A stretch of DNA of 64,000 bases from Paludibacteraceae bacterium (GTDB lineage: Bacteria > Bacteroidota > Bacteroidia > Bacteroidales > Paludibacteraceae), in NCBI GenBank assembly GCA_017412245.1, contig JAFPYI010000026.1, positions 1 through 64,000 on the forward strand, read 5' to 3'. Under the pieces are notes generated by a model, which saw only the letters and a list, made by a program, of their open reading frames with translations, did no database searches and had not been told where the DNA came from. The stretch's first letter is position 1, and each line of letters starts with the position of its first letter. Below, piece after piece: positions 27,601-36,480 of this stretch. The position numbers and the translations under genes are program-made.

Positions 27601-30297
27601 CTTCAAATCCTTGACATCGGCATTCAGCAATTCCGGCATAATGGCATAGGCTCCGGTATTAGTTGCAGAATTAGAGTGATAGAAATACAAGTTCGGTTTC
27701 ACAACATCAGCGGGAGCACCTGTCATAGCAGTGTTATAAACATATGGGATATTCGTCTGCGTTCCTACTGCTGCAGTAATGTTTATATTACCTAATTTCC
27801 AATTCTTTGGACCACGTGAGGCATTATTACCTTGAGTTTCCGTTTGGAAATCATTATAGTATGGAACTTGGAGACCAACTAAAGTCGTAACACTTGCGCT
27901 CTCCCACATATCACCACATGCAGGGCTGACATAGAAATAATAGGTGGTTCCCATTGCTAAACCTGTAGCCGTATATTCTTTAGCATTTACGGTTTCATTA
28001 GCAATATCTCCATCAGCAGCACTCGGGTCAATCTCCGTAGAAGAAACTTTGACTTTCCAAGCTGTTGCAGAAGAGCCATCAGTCCATGTAGCTTTTGCCG
28101 AATTGACACTTAATGCTTGTGCCGCCAAACCGCTGATAGGATTACAATCCGGTGCGTAATCAATCTCGATATCATCAATAAAGATTGTCGGCGTTGCCGT
28201 TGCAGGAACAACAGAGAAGACGATATAACGTCCTTCACCCGTGTAGTCCTTTAACAACACATTGCATTTTTTCCATTCGTCGGCTGCAATAGTAGCCGTA
28301 TTAACCAGAGTGATGTTATCTCCTAACTGTTGGCCGGCATTCAATTCGTTGTCTTGCGTTTTAGCTACACCGACAGCGATTGTTTGTGCGCCATTGGTAG
28401 AAAGCGCCCAGAAGGAAACCATCAGATTCTTGATGATCACACCATCCGGCAAAGCCGGCATAATAGCAATACCTACGTTTGCGCTTGTAGTAGACCCCGT
28501 ACCATCAGACTGTCCTTTGATTTGCAGTGCAGCGTTTACATAAGGTGTTGTCTCATGGTTCTTCGTTGTCGTTACTTGCGGAACAAACGTATTATAGGAA
28601 GTCGTAGATAGTTTCTGATCGAAATACGAACCTCCTACATGGGCATTACGTACATCCATTACCCATCCATCCGGAACTGCTAAATACGAATCAGTATAAA
28701 GATCCGGATTCATGCGATCGAATTTCTCACTATATGGGAATAATACAGGTCGGGAAGTCTTAAACTCTACGGCATTACTCCATTCACTGCTACCACAACC
28801 TGCTTGCAGATAAGCGAAATAAGTTGTATTTGCCAACAAGTTTAATGCAGTGTATGGGTTAGACGAAATAGAACCTGCGAACTCGCCTTTAGTTTCATCC
28901 GGTTCAATATCCTCCGGATCTGCTAAATATTTAGTAGATAATACCAAGTTCCATTCGGTAGCATCACCTGTCTCTACCCATTTCAGTTTAGCAGAGTTAG
29001 GCGTAATCTCCGATACCTCAATAAACATTGGTTTCGGACATGCAGAAGCCGCTTCAATCTTGATATCATCAATAAAGAGACGGTTCTCTTTGTCTTCATT
29101 ACCAAAACGGAAAGCGATATACTTACCAGAACCCAGATAACCTTTGAGAGTTACAATAATCTGCTCCCATGTACGACCTTTCGGCAGATCTAATGTTTTT
29201 ACCTCTGTGAAAGATGCCTCATTAGCCTCCGTGCAGACACCAATAGTGACAGTGCGCGCATAGGTGTTTCCTCCATCAGCCGCAGCAGCCATAAAGGAAA
29301 CTTGATAGTTCTTCACAGCGCCATTGAATTCAGGCAGGATAAGGTAGTTATATTTACCTTTTGCGGAATTGGATTTGAATGCCTTCTGGCTATTATAACT
29401 ATAGTCTAAGGATATTTCCGCATTCGTGCTATTTTTAATAATCGTATAGCAAGAGGATAGTTCTCCTTCAAAATCCTCAACGAATGGAGCATTGATTGCC
29501 TCACACGGAGTTGCAAATTCGAATTCAGCCCAAGGAGACAAATCACCGTCATTACAATCATATTGTACGTAGAACCAATATTGCTTGTTTGGAGTCAAAC
29601 CGGTTAATTCAAAGAATTCATCGGTCAAATCCCAATTTACTCGGTCCAGAACGTCAGCCACCTCCGACATTTCAGTCAGTTTATGTGAGCTGACTTTAAG
29701 ATTGTACTGTTTGAACTTACTGCTTTGACACGGATCCCACCACAGTACAGCAGAACGAGTAGTTAAATCTTCTACATGCAAATTAGCAGGTGCCTCAGCC
29801 GCTTCCACTTTGTTAGCAATACGTACTTGGCTGATGTAACTTGCACCACCGGCTTGATAAGCAATGACGAGTCCGATTTGGACGGATGTCAATTCTGCCG
29901 GCAAAGCTTCAACATACTTGGTGTCTTCCGTTGTTGCCTCATTGATAGTTTTTAACTCGGCCCACTCGTTCTCTACTGCAGCGCGGTAGAGTACTTTAAG
30001 CACGTTTACATTGCTTCCGTTAGCTTGCAAGCTATAGGTAAGCGTTAATGTTGGCACATTGTCCAACTCACTAAGGTTTACTACCGATGTCAACAGCGTG
30101 TCTGCTGCATTTTCGAAAGGTCCGTTGTACTGAGCTTTGTTACCTGAGAAATCCCAGTAAGAGCCGGCAGTACTCCACCCTTGCGGTAGTGCACCATTGG
30201 AAAACTTTTCGTCAAGCACAGATTTTTGTGCCAACGCTGTTGTAGTACTCATCACGAGTGCTGTGAACAACAGAAAACGTGTAAAAAAGCGTTTCAT
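21688..30297 (-). CDS. 2869-aa T9SS-exported giant with FN3/cleaved-adhesin repeats
   Basis: Signal peptide (cleavage after ALA, about residue 23), then an N-terminal jelly-roll domain (about 25-170). About nine fibronectin-III-like domains follow, each ending in an F-x-T pattern and each followed by a jelly-roll domain of the cleaved-adhesin / choice-of-anchor type beginning LPY..(E/D)xF. Next come two GCDS modules (near 2640-2770: CDSIISLTLTT and CDSVVYLNLSV) and a type A T9SS tail (IFDALGRKVMTI, then LPMGVYMVRATML). This is probably a long surface fibre for adhesion to host or particle glycans or proteins; the ligand is unknown. It is the fourth gene in the operon that starts at 37214. Confidence 0.85.
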   Translation of the reverse strand: MKRFFTRFLLFTALVMSTTTALAQKSVLDEKFSNGALPQGWSTAGSYWDFSGNKAQYNGPFENAADTLLTSVVNLSELDNVPTLTLTYSLQANGSNVNVLKVLYRAAVENEWAELKTINEATTEDTKYVEALPAELTSVQIGLVIAYQAGGASYISQVRIANKVEAAEAPANLHVEDLTTRSAVLWWDPCQSSKFKQYNLKVSSHKLTEMSEVADVLDRVNWDLTDEFFELTGLTPNKQYWFYVQYDCNDGDLSPWAEFEFATPCEAINAPFVEDFEGELSSCYTIIKNSTNAEISLDYSYNSQKAFKSNSAKGKYNYLILPEFNGAVKNYQVSFMAAAADGGNTYARTVTIGVCTEANEASFTEVKTLDLPKGRTWEQIIVTLKGYLGSGKYIAFRFGNEDKENRLFIDDIKIEAASACPKPMFIEVSEITPNSAKLKWVETGDATEWNLVLSTKYLADPEDIEPDETKGEFAGSISSNPYTALNLLANTTYFAYLQAGCGSSEWSNAVEFKTSRPVLFPYSEKFDRMNPDLYTDSYLAVPDGWVMDVRNAHVGGSYFDQKLSTTSYNTFVPQVTTTKNHETTPYVNAALQIKGQSDGTGSTTSANVGIAIMPALPDGVIIKNLMVSFWALSTNGAQTIAVGVAKTQDNELNAGQQLGDNITLVNTATIAADEWKKCNVLLKDYTGEGRYIVFSVVPATATPTIFIDDIEIDYAPDCNPISGLAAQALSVNSAKATWTDGSSATAWKVKVSSTEIDPSAADGDIANETVNAKEYTATGLAMGTTYYFYVSPACGDMWESASVTTLVGLQVPYYNDFQTETQGNNASRGPKNWKLGNINITAAVGTQTNIPYVYNTAMTGAPADVVKPNLYFYHSNSATNTGAYAIMPELLNADVKDLKISFYGSYNSTTVTANYSKGMIRIGVVDSPSDINNTDKFTKVTPVKTVYCSAPKITEFFTVDMSSYTGTGKYIVFYSDTAKYNYFMLDNLDITLASAPQKLSDFVVSAKTQTSATFTWTENGNATKWDVRVFAAEQEDPDAGTPIWSEQVTAKTATATGLNHSTLYYAYARAVQDNGNGDWSSVSFWTETGEWSLPFAENFETYVSTSSYRSLPEYYYITTPVGVYTYVKDLGGGLYLYNQATTSSKTNIFAFPPFNKPVNALQMKFLARSDAGTTATESGQQTAIEQSYTEIGVLEEDSTFTPVYSFRVTTALDWEEQYVNFQNYTGTGKRIAIRSDYNKFNKNSAIRIDDVLISELPTCGRLMGVEVNDIDSTSATLSWNPIKTETAWNLKVSSSRLTDPDAQTADAFDGQVTAQTQALTGLEDNMYYYVYIQPVDPVNSCEGEWSSPTKFRTLCKKQIFPYYENFEEGYESGQGKDLRCLILSGQDVNHSYVTTRGTDNLALYLKQVTKDHNNYFAFPALNVDSVKRLQLSMRVAPGGTSTTNYYYFEVGVMTDPNNPSTFVAVHMDSVQGATGYPFYDRAYTFETYAGDEGGKFGTYIALKPLHYKNPANANYYAGYVYIDDVTIDFIETCAAPFDLAADSIGINGVKLIWKTDDKAAAHRVRIYANSSAKPNDEGWIAEAVVNDSVAILEGLTGNNIYYAYVRKECGAENGDSKWSSAYQFKTECPEVNPLPYADDFESYALNSAPDCWTAIDGPSVSQPGGGGTIQGKAYVSSSSAAATGAQGLSISSTGGSTSSDPNSGSYSTASIVTPALDVTNLNELLVYFDCKASGAGGALKIEAVEDNTADANAIVLTQISDLPNAWTKVYIKLADYYTSVQPYKYLRFTPAMKGKSIYIDNIVFTKDLNVVLPVENLTLQMITDNSIKFSFDEPTPTVTEWQVRYIAPDNSMTTRTINQTEYTIENLAANTTYDIYVRGNVDGDAWVGPLTATTFQTPSPLPLITGFDEDDNDLWALYNVKTVQGAFYPNYFIIGDAAKCEGTGNNALFVTDDNESYSYHTYNTAASDIWAVRNINVEAAGTYRFSFKVKVPGNKDVNQDNWDNDYATAHLFPAGATFKAATATMLDGTTRNGDITTDVPAKNIYSLMGKTYHQDEWIWVSRTLDIAEAGIYSLAIYWYNASVGALNGQPVAVDSVIVEEYLCTTPRDIKFTARTATSVALSWFGGKCKDFEYVLSRYANLGMPNMIEAEDKVASGTLNNGPQVSFTGLLPSTNYSFYVRTICPEGETEWVEYDFNTPCALEELPYTEAFYETPECWILKSATIGKTTVGTSADHEDWNRLSLTATKGMAILPELAVDLKNVEIEIGLFNTTSNYGAISLGVMDNTWDSLSYKEVAYFQPVTKPASTGTYTPTQLEVFSKMMNTYQGTGKVLAIKNATANSIGIKYVKLTELPDCVKPQQVEVTLVTDKAATINWIAGLEEAWEIKVNDSIIENVTTNPYRVQNLEQGTVYSVSVRAICDAQHTSEWALPATFQTTCGVNALPMFEDFSNLTQPIGTADLRRATLTCWDNMVSANNIDQVFNGTDAPFTPASSVYVGDSWVSNWISALGDYKQLHSYRRDDPTYRYKWFVSPQYAIEGDATLSFDIRVCNNVGNGAKNSDRTFVAITTDNGATWKRENATLLTDLDSVYRTKSISLNKYAGQNIRFAFYDENVSSSHKLGEQPFVLIDNVRMNCAETYPEVDNTCEGNDYEGYGFSIKKEDLPLVGKDSTYTRFAQNTGEGCDSIISLTLTTHAKPDAVIIDTTICRGEVYVFGGQNLTEPNPAGQPYYLSDKSVFGCDSVVYLNLSVRPADTLDITAPKTLELSELPFTFDEGYVVPAGTAVGDYSEIVKIDGCNYNRYIFSVEDTGTGFINVTDDIDFIEIFDALGRKVMTITEARGNYQLHLPMGVYMVRATMLSGKTENSKLLIK

Positions 30298-30326
30298 TTG
30301 CGTTTGTTTTAGAGTTAATACTTCAG

Positions 30327-33300
30327 TTATTTATGTTCTGTTTCAATCAATCGTCCTTGTGCATTATAGATACGGCCATCGCGATAGATGAGCAGTTGTC
30401 CATTATGCATGATTTTTTGCGGTGCGCGCGATGGTGAAGGAGAAGCGGAAACAGGAACGACAAACGCACAAGTAGTGATAGTGCGTGTTTGTTCCGGCAG
30501 TCCTAATTCTACCACATATTCATCACCGGGTTGCAGTTTATTTTCTTCGTATAGATATGCATTCGTAGCACCGGCAATGATTTGTCCATTGCGATACCAT
30601 TGGACAGTAACGAAATCATATCCACCATTATAATTGGCATTCAGTATTCCTAAGACATCATCCCACCGCTGTTGAATGAGTGAAGCGGAATAATGTACCA
30701 TCAGTTCTCCGTTTAATTCTGTATTACCATTCTCTTTACTGTTGAAAGAGATTGTGAATGGATAAAAGTTTGGTTTTATACCCGCAGGGAGCGGAATTTC
30801 TATTGTATTATCAATTCCTCCGGATAAGGAGTCTGCTTTCGGCAGGAGACCTAATGACTGTCCGGATTCATCAAAGCGCAAGGAGTAATAATTCGGTTCT
30901 CCGCTGCGCGCGTGTGCATAAATAAGGAAAGAAGGATCCTCCGGACACGGACTCTCTACCGTAATATCCATACGCAACGGAACAACAACTTTCAGATTAA
31001 GAAGCACGATACTATCACATCCTGCTGCTGAAGTCAACTGAACTTCATGCTCGCCGGAAGTATTAAAGGATTGATTTCCAACACGATACGATTCACCTTC
31101 CGGAATGATTGCTTCAATTGTATCACGAATTGATTCCACAAACCTCAGGTTTATGACGTGTATACTATCACATCCTGCGCGATTGTAGTCCTCATCAATA
31201 ATATCTGCATCGGCAGCATAATATTTTCCGTTATAGACAAATATGTCTCCTTCACAGCGTTGAACCTTCTCCACGATAGAATCTTTTCCTACTCGCGGAA
31301 CATGCACATAGATATGCTGGATGCTATCACATAATCCCACCTGTGCGCGTAAAGTGAAATGATAATCCGCTTCTTCATCCGGCAAACGGAAAGAAGGATT
31401 CCAGGGAATAGAATCTCCTACTAATTCCTCCGGCACTAATCCGTCAAAATCCCAGAAGAGCAAATCGGGGCGTGTAGTAGTTTCTGTTATTTGTCCTGTA
31501 TTCCAATCACGCGTGCGGATGTGACTATTATTATTAAAGGTGATGTAGTTTCCGCAATCATGCTGTGAGAGCGTGAATGTTGCTTCCGGTACAGGGAATC
31601 GAGGGATAGCGTTTGCATACAGTGTAAAGCGGCAATTGGCATTCGATTTGTAAGTTACATCCACTGCATAATCTCTTGTATCGCGATAGTCCACAGGGTA
31701 AACTCTATCTCGAGAGAGCGTAGCAGAAGGATTAGACAACAGATACCAACGATAATCAAATCCATCGGGTGCAATGAATTCGTTAGTAGGTGTATTTCCG
31801 CACTGAATACCTTCCAGTTTACCTGAAGCACAAGTAAGTGTGAAATAAGCATAACTGTAGTGGATTTCCGCAGTACAACCGATAGCCGTTATTTTCACTT
31901 TCACACGGCGCCCGTCATAATCCGCAAGGTTCAATCCTAATGTAGTCCAATCACGCCAACAAACATCTCTTGAACCATCACCACCATCCGGCACACGATT
32001 CCATCCTTCTCCACTTGTCTGTGAAGCCAAATCCACCGTAGTACAAGTGCTTAACGATTGTCCTGTATTTGCATCCACTATATCAATCATGAGTCGCGGA
32101 CGCTGCTCTTCGGTATGTCCGGAAGACTCTAATACCATTGCGTATTTAAGCATTAACACAGCTGCTTGTTTTGCATCGACCATAAAATCGTATTCAATAC
32201 GTGCTACACGTGCCATTTTTTCCCAACTACCAACACGTACAGATGCCAATGCTCCATCAGGCACAGTTTTTAACATCGGAACAGGTTCTCCTGCGCTATT
32301 AATACTTCCTCTCGTTCGTGCGTCGTACTCTTCGGGATGATAATGAATAGTATGACGGCTGAACATTGACGTGAATCCGTTATCGATTTTTCCTTTCACG
32401 AGCAATGAATCGTTTTGCGTATAGTCGCTTGCTGTTTCTGCCGAATAGTAACATCTGTCATCATCCAAATCCAAATAATCGAAGCAAAGAGCCTCGTGGA
32501 TGAAAATCATCGGGAAATTATACCAGACACTTGTGTCTTCACCACAAATAACTTGTATTTGCACGTCATATACTCCAATCGGCAAAGTAGCCGTATATGA
32601 GTTTGTCTTGATGTTTTTTACCTCAGAGGCGTCTGTATCTCCCATTCGGTGGAAGCGCAGATTGAAGGCATCAGCGGTTGAATTCCATTTGAGTCTTGCC
32701 GTCTGTCCGAGTGTAGAGGTTTCCATTTGTGTCGGGATACCACAGTTATTGCGCGAGAGTTGGATATTATCTACACACGCTCCGGGTTGTACTATCTGTG
32801 CTGTACTGCTTTGCGTATATAGGAAAACCAATCTATGCGGTGTTCCGTCGGATTGGATGTTTTGTACTGCGTGTGTCCAAACCGAACCACCTGTAAGAAT
32901 CTCTACACCATTGAAAGTCAGCAAATTGGATTGAATCCATGCTTCCGAAGCGTAGTTATCACTGAGTTTGCAGACCATGTTCTCGAATTGACTTTGCGGA
33001 ACCCATGCTACCAATAATGCAGCACGAACAGAGTCTCCTCCACATTGCCAATCGAATGCCAAGTCATAACGTCCGGATTCCATTGTCAATTCTCGCCAAG
33101 CAATCATTATACGGGACAATGATTTCTTGTATGCAGCCGTAGTACCACCGTCTGCAGATATATACATCGATTTTTCGCCTAATGATGCTATTCCGTCACC
33201 TATTGCCCATTGGTTGACCCATTCGTAGTTTTCGTTTTTAGGTATGTTGAGATTCCAATTCGCATTCTCTGTTGCGGATTCGAAATCACAGGAATAGGTA

Positions 33301-33368
33301 TGCGGCAATTGTGCAGCGATATACGTTGCACAAAGCGACAAGAGGAGTATGAAGATATATTTTCTCAT
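30327..33368 (-). CDS. secreted surface protein, tandem paralogue of the 33370 protein
   Basis: The 1013-aa product has a signal peptide (cleavage after IAA, residue 19) and an N-terminal jelly-roll with YSCDFESATENANW. A FN3-like segment (about 210-285), a second large beta domain (about 320-540), a PKD-like part (LLFWDFDG near 675) and two GCDS modules (near 745-830) follow. Next come the RWDDVL ... VQWYRNGQIIAGATNAYLY module (about 890-930) and the tail KIMHNGQLLIYRDGRIYNAQG, a C-terminal motif shared with the proteins at 33370 and 63478. It has no YPNPV sorting tail. It lies 1 bp after the upstream paralogue and 29 bp before the giant adhesin. Function unknown; a surface-exposed structural or binding role is inferred. 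Confidence 0.75.
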   Translation of the reverse strand: MRKYIFILLLSLCATYIAAQLPHTYSCDFESATENANWNLNIPKNENYEWVNQWAIGDGIASLGEKSMYISADGGTTAAYKKSLSRIMIAWRELTMESGRYDLAFDWQCGGDSVRAALLVAWVPQSQFENMVCKLSDNYASEAWIQSNLLTFNGVEILTGGSVWTHAVQNIQSDGTPHRLVFLYTQSSTAQIVQPGACVDNIQLSRNNCGIPTQMETSTLGQTARLKWNSTADAFNLRFHRMGDTDASEVKNIKTNSYTATLPIGVYDVQIQVICGEDTSVWYNFPMIFIHEALCFDYLDLDDDRCYYSAETASDYTQNDSLLVKGKIDNGFTSMFSRHTIHYHPEEYDARTRGSINSAGEPVPMLKTVPDGALASVRVGSWEKMARVARIEYDFMVDAKQAAVLMLKYAMVLESSGHTEEQRPRLMIDIVDANTGQSLSTCTTVDLASQTSGEGWNRVPDGGDGSRDVCWRDWTTLGLNLADYDGRRVKVKITAIGCTAEIHYSYAYFTLTCASGKLEGIQCGNTPTNEFIAPDGFDYRWYLLSNPSATLSRDRVYPVDYRDTRDYAVDVTYKSNANCRFTLYANAIPRFPVPEATFTLSQHDCGNYITFNNNSHIRTRDWNTGQITETTTRPDLLFWDFDGLVPEELVGDSIPWNPSFRLPDEEADYHFTLRAQVGLCDSIQHIYVHVPRVGKDSIVEKVQRCEGDIFVYNGKYYAADADIIDEDYNRAGCDSIHVINLRFVESIRDTIEAIIPEGESYRVGNQSFNTSGEHEVQLTSAAGCDSIVLLNLKVVVPLRMDITVESPCPEDPSFLIYAHARSGEPNYYSLRFDESGQSLGLLPKADSLSGGIDNTIEIPLPAGIKPNFYPFTISFNSKENGNTELNGELMVHYSASLIQQRWDDVLGILNANYNGGYDFVTVQWYRNGQIIAGATNAYLYEENKLQPGDEYVVELGLPEQTRTITTCAFVVPVSASPSPSRAPQKIMHNGQLLIYRDGRIYNAQGRLIETEHK

Positions 33369-33369
33369 A

Positions 33370-36300
33370 TTATTTTATTCGCTGCCCTTGAGCAGTATAT
33401 TCGCGGTCATTGACTATGATAACCAGATGGCCATTTCTGATGATTTTCTTATTATTTCGGTCAGTATTTATTTCTTCTACATCTTGTGTTCTGTTTGCCT
33501 GCTCCGGAGTGAAAGGACAAACCCATGCTTCACTTCCGTCTGCCAAAGTAACGCGTACAGAATATTCCGTATTCCAATCCATATCCGGCAGATAATAGTA
33601 TGAGTCCGTTGCTCCTTCAATCGGTTGTCCGTCTGCATACCATTGATAAGAAGTGAATGTCAAACCTCCGTTATATTCAGGACTTAAGAAGGTTAAGACA
33701 TCGTCGAAATGGAGTTCCACGATGCTATTAGACAAATTGACATTAAAGAGCAATGTATCTACGTAGGTTGTATCGCACCACGGCATAGTGATATACGCCA
33801 AAGCTTTCTGTTGTCCCGCCGATTTATTATTAAGGAAAACGACGGATTGCAGATTAGGTTCACGGAGTGTAATGGTTGTATCCAATTCATCCATAGTCAG
33901 TTCCATCTGCAACGCATATTCGCTATAGTCGGTAGCAAGGATAAGCGGTTCATCAGCACAGATACGATCTGTCAAAACATGTGTCTTTGGTCTTTGCGCA
34001 ACAGAAAGATTCAGAGTAAGCACACTATCACAACCTGTAACGAGACTGGTTAACAACATTGTTTGTCTTCCCGGTCCTGTGAGTATTCTTCCATTGAAAT
34101 CATACGAGCCACCCGGACAGATTGTATCATAGATGGTTTCCAAAGCCGGTTCATGAACCGTCAAGTGCATAATAATCGTACTATCGCAGCCTGTGATGAC
34201 TGATTTGAGCGGATTAACATAATCTCCTGTTTCCGTTCGTTTGTCTCGTCCGTCTTCCGGGAAAATGATATTGTCTCCACGACAGATTGAGTCATAAAGA
34301 TGAATTTCCTGCGGAGCGATCGCCGGTACTTCAAACTCGTATTTTACCGTATCTCCGAAGAGTTGATTATTCACATAAATGCCTGTACGGACTTCGTATT
34401 TCACTGTTCCTCCTTCATCCGGCATAGGTACATATACTCCGCCTTCGGGATAACCGATAGTCTGTTGTGTACCATCTTCAAAGACAAGCACGCTATTGTT
34501 TACCGTCTTGTCGTAACGATGCTCTATTTCTCCTGTTTCCTGATTGGTAAGCACCACGTGACAGCGGTTGTAGAAAGTAAATCCGTTAATACAGTCATGC
34601 GGCGTCCATTTGAAACCTAATTCCGCTTGTACGTTATGCGGTTTAGCAGAAGCGTCAAACCAATACCCGCACGCGGGATTAGTAGGATACGTAACGTGAC
34701 AGAGGTACGTATTGGTATCTGTCTCCTGTACATAGAAATAACGGTCCACAGAGATGGTGTCCGAGAATGAAACATCATCACGATTGAACCACGCATAATT
34801 AAATCCTTCCGGCGCTGTGAACATCTGAGTTGTAGAGCCATCTCCCCAAGGTAAGCCATCGACATCTGAACGCGCACAGTTAATCATGAAATAGGCGTAA
34901 CCAAAGTGTCCTCCTTGATCGCAATCATATGCTGTGAAAGTGATGGTAAGTGTTTCTCCAATATAATCTTCGAGACTAATACCAATTACTTTCCAATCCT
35001 GCCACATGACAGTCCTTGCAGAGGAAGTACCTGTTACCCATTGTGAAGTATGCCAAAGAGCTTGGATTTTCGGGTCTTGCCATTCTTGCGGTGTAGGCGA
35101 GTGGAAGTCCACCGAAGCACATTCGATATCAATCGGTTCTCCTGCTGCATTGAGGACATCGAGTGTGAATCGCGGTTGTTCTTTGTCCTGGTGGTCAGGA
35201 TTTTCAAGGACAATAGCGTATTTGATTAGCAATACTGCATTGGAATTGGACTCCGGTGTATAGTGATATGTAACCGATTCGTATTCGCTTCCTGTGTTCC
35301 AGTTTCCGAGACGAACTGAACCAAATTCTCCACTCGGCACGGTTTTTAAGCAAGCGACTGTGTCTCGACCGTTTTTGATGACAGTTCGCGGATCCACTTC
35401 ATTTCTGTCAAAATGGGTTGTATGACGACTTCTGATATCCGGTGCACCAAAGTCCACTCTTTCCGTTCCTTGCACTTCTTTGCCTGTACGATAATTCCAT
35501 TTACCGTATTCAAATTGCGCGTTGTACATATTGAGTGCGTCGAAGCAGTCTGTTTCGTAGATATAGACCGTCGGGAAAACGGTGTAAAGCGATTTGTCTT
35601 CGCCATTGACCGCACAAATCCAGAATTCGTATGCTCCGTATTCTACATTTTCCAATGAGACGCTATTTCCGTCCACCGGCAGAGAAGTGAACTCACTTTC
35701 TCCTTTTTGGCGATACATCACTTCGTACGAATCTGCTTCTCCATCCCAACTGACGACAGACGTTCCTAAAGACGTAACTACGTGAATATTAGTAGGATAG
35801 CCCGTTGGCGAAGCTTTCGCCAGTTGGAAATTATCGATTGCTATTGTTGTGAGACTGTCCACTTTCGTGACATCCGTGTTTACCCATATAAACAACAGAC
35901 GCGTAGTGGTTTTGTTGGCTTGTGCAACCGGAATAGTGACTCTTGCCTGTACATGACGCCACGAATCGCCATCGACCAAGGAAGTGTTGTTTCCCATCAG
36001 TTGAACAGACGTGCTGACATAGGTCGGTTCTGTTGCATTTCCCACACATTTCAAGCCGCTTGTAGGACGATTGGCGTAGATGATTTTGAGATAACCTTTG
36101 GTTTTATTTCCCGTACCCATCCAATCGTACGCGATATCATAGTCTCCTGCTTCGAGTGTGATGTCTCGATACGCGAGAAGGACATTATTGGTAGCGGCAT
36201 ACTTGTTTGTGAGTCCATTATCCTGCGAGACGTACATGGATTTTTCTCCGGTGTAGGCGGTTGCATTACCAATGCACCATCTGTTTTCCGTAATAATCTC

Positions 36301-36480
36301 ATCCACAGCGGGATTGAGAGTCCAGTTTGCGTTCTCTGTTTCAGTCTCAAAGTCGCATAAATACGGCAGGTCCGCCATTGTAATCGGCGCACTTAATGCT
36401 TGTGTAGCCCATCCTAAGTTCAGGACAAGGGTTAAGAATAATATGTAAGTTTTCTTTTTCAATCGTCCAAACACATACAA
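33370..36480 (-). CDS. secreted surface protein, tandem paralogue of the 30327 protein
   Basis: The 1036-aa product has the same order as its neighbour at 30327: signal peptide, CDFETETENANW jelly-roll domain, FN3-like segment (about 230-300), second beta domain (about 320-560), PKD-like region, and two GCDS modules (TGCDSTIIMHLTV and TGCDSVLTLNLSV, near 770-850). The HFDDVL ... YQWYADGQPIEGATDSYYY module (near 920-960) and the tail KIIRNGHLVIIVNDREYTAQG close it. The two genes therefore look like a tandem duplication. The ATG at 36480 overlaps the end of the OMP gene by 22 bp; no other Met precedes the signal peptide, so this start is kept. Confidence 0.75.
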   Translation of the reverse strand: MYVFGRLKKKTYILFLTLVLNLGWATQALSAPITMADLPYLCDFETETENANWTLNPAVDEIITENRWCIGNATAYTGEKSMYVSQDNGLTNKYAATNNVLLAYRDITLEAGDYDIAYDWMGTGNKTKGYLKIIYANRPTSGLKCVGNATEPTYVSTSVQLMGNNTSLVDGDSWRHVQARVTIPVAQANKTTTRLLFIWVNTDVTKVDSLTTIAIDNFQLAKASPTGYPTNIHVVTSLGTSVVSWDGEADSYEVMYRQKGESEFTSLPVDGNSVSLENVEYGAYEFWICAVNGEDKSLYTVFPTVYIYETDCFDALNMYNAQFEYGKWNYRTGKEVQGTERVDFGAPDIRSRHTTHFDRNEVDPRTVIKNGRDTVACLKTVPSGEFGSVRLGNWNTGSEYESVTYHYTPESNSNAVLLIKYAIVLENPDHQDKEQPRFTLDVLNAAGEPIDIECASVDFHSPTPQEWQDPKIQALWHTSQWVTGTSSARTVMWQDWKVIGISLEDYIGETLTITFTAYDCDQGGHFGYAYFMINCARSDVDGLPWGDGSTTQMFTAPEGFNYAWFNRDDVSFSDTISVDRYFYVQETDTNTYLCHVTYPTNPACGYWFDASAKPHNVQAELGFKWTPHDCINGFTFYNRCHVVLTNQETGEIEHRYDKTVNNSVLVFEDGTQQTIGYPEGGVYVPMPDEGGTVKYEVRTGIYVNNQLFGDTVKYEFEVPAIAPQEIHLYDSICRGDNIIFPEDGRDKRTETGDYVNPLKSVITGCDSTIIMHLTVHEPALETIYDTICPGGSYDFNGRILTGPGRQTMLLTSLVTGCDSVLTLNLSVAQRPKTHVLTDRICADEPLILATDYSEYALQMELTMDELDTTITLREPNLQSVVFLNNKSAGQQKALAYITMPWCDTTYVDTLLFNVNLSNSIVELHFDDVLTFLSPEYNGGLTFTSYQWYADGQPIEGATDSYYYLPDMDWNTEYSVRVTLADGSEAWVCPFTPEQANRTQDVEEINTDRNNKKIIRNGHLVIIVNDREYTAQGQRIK

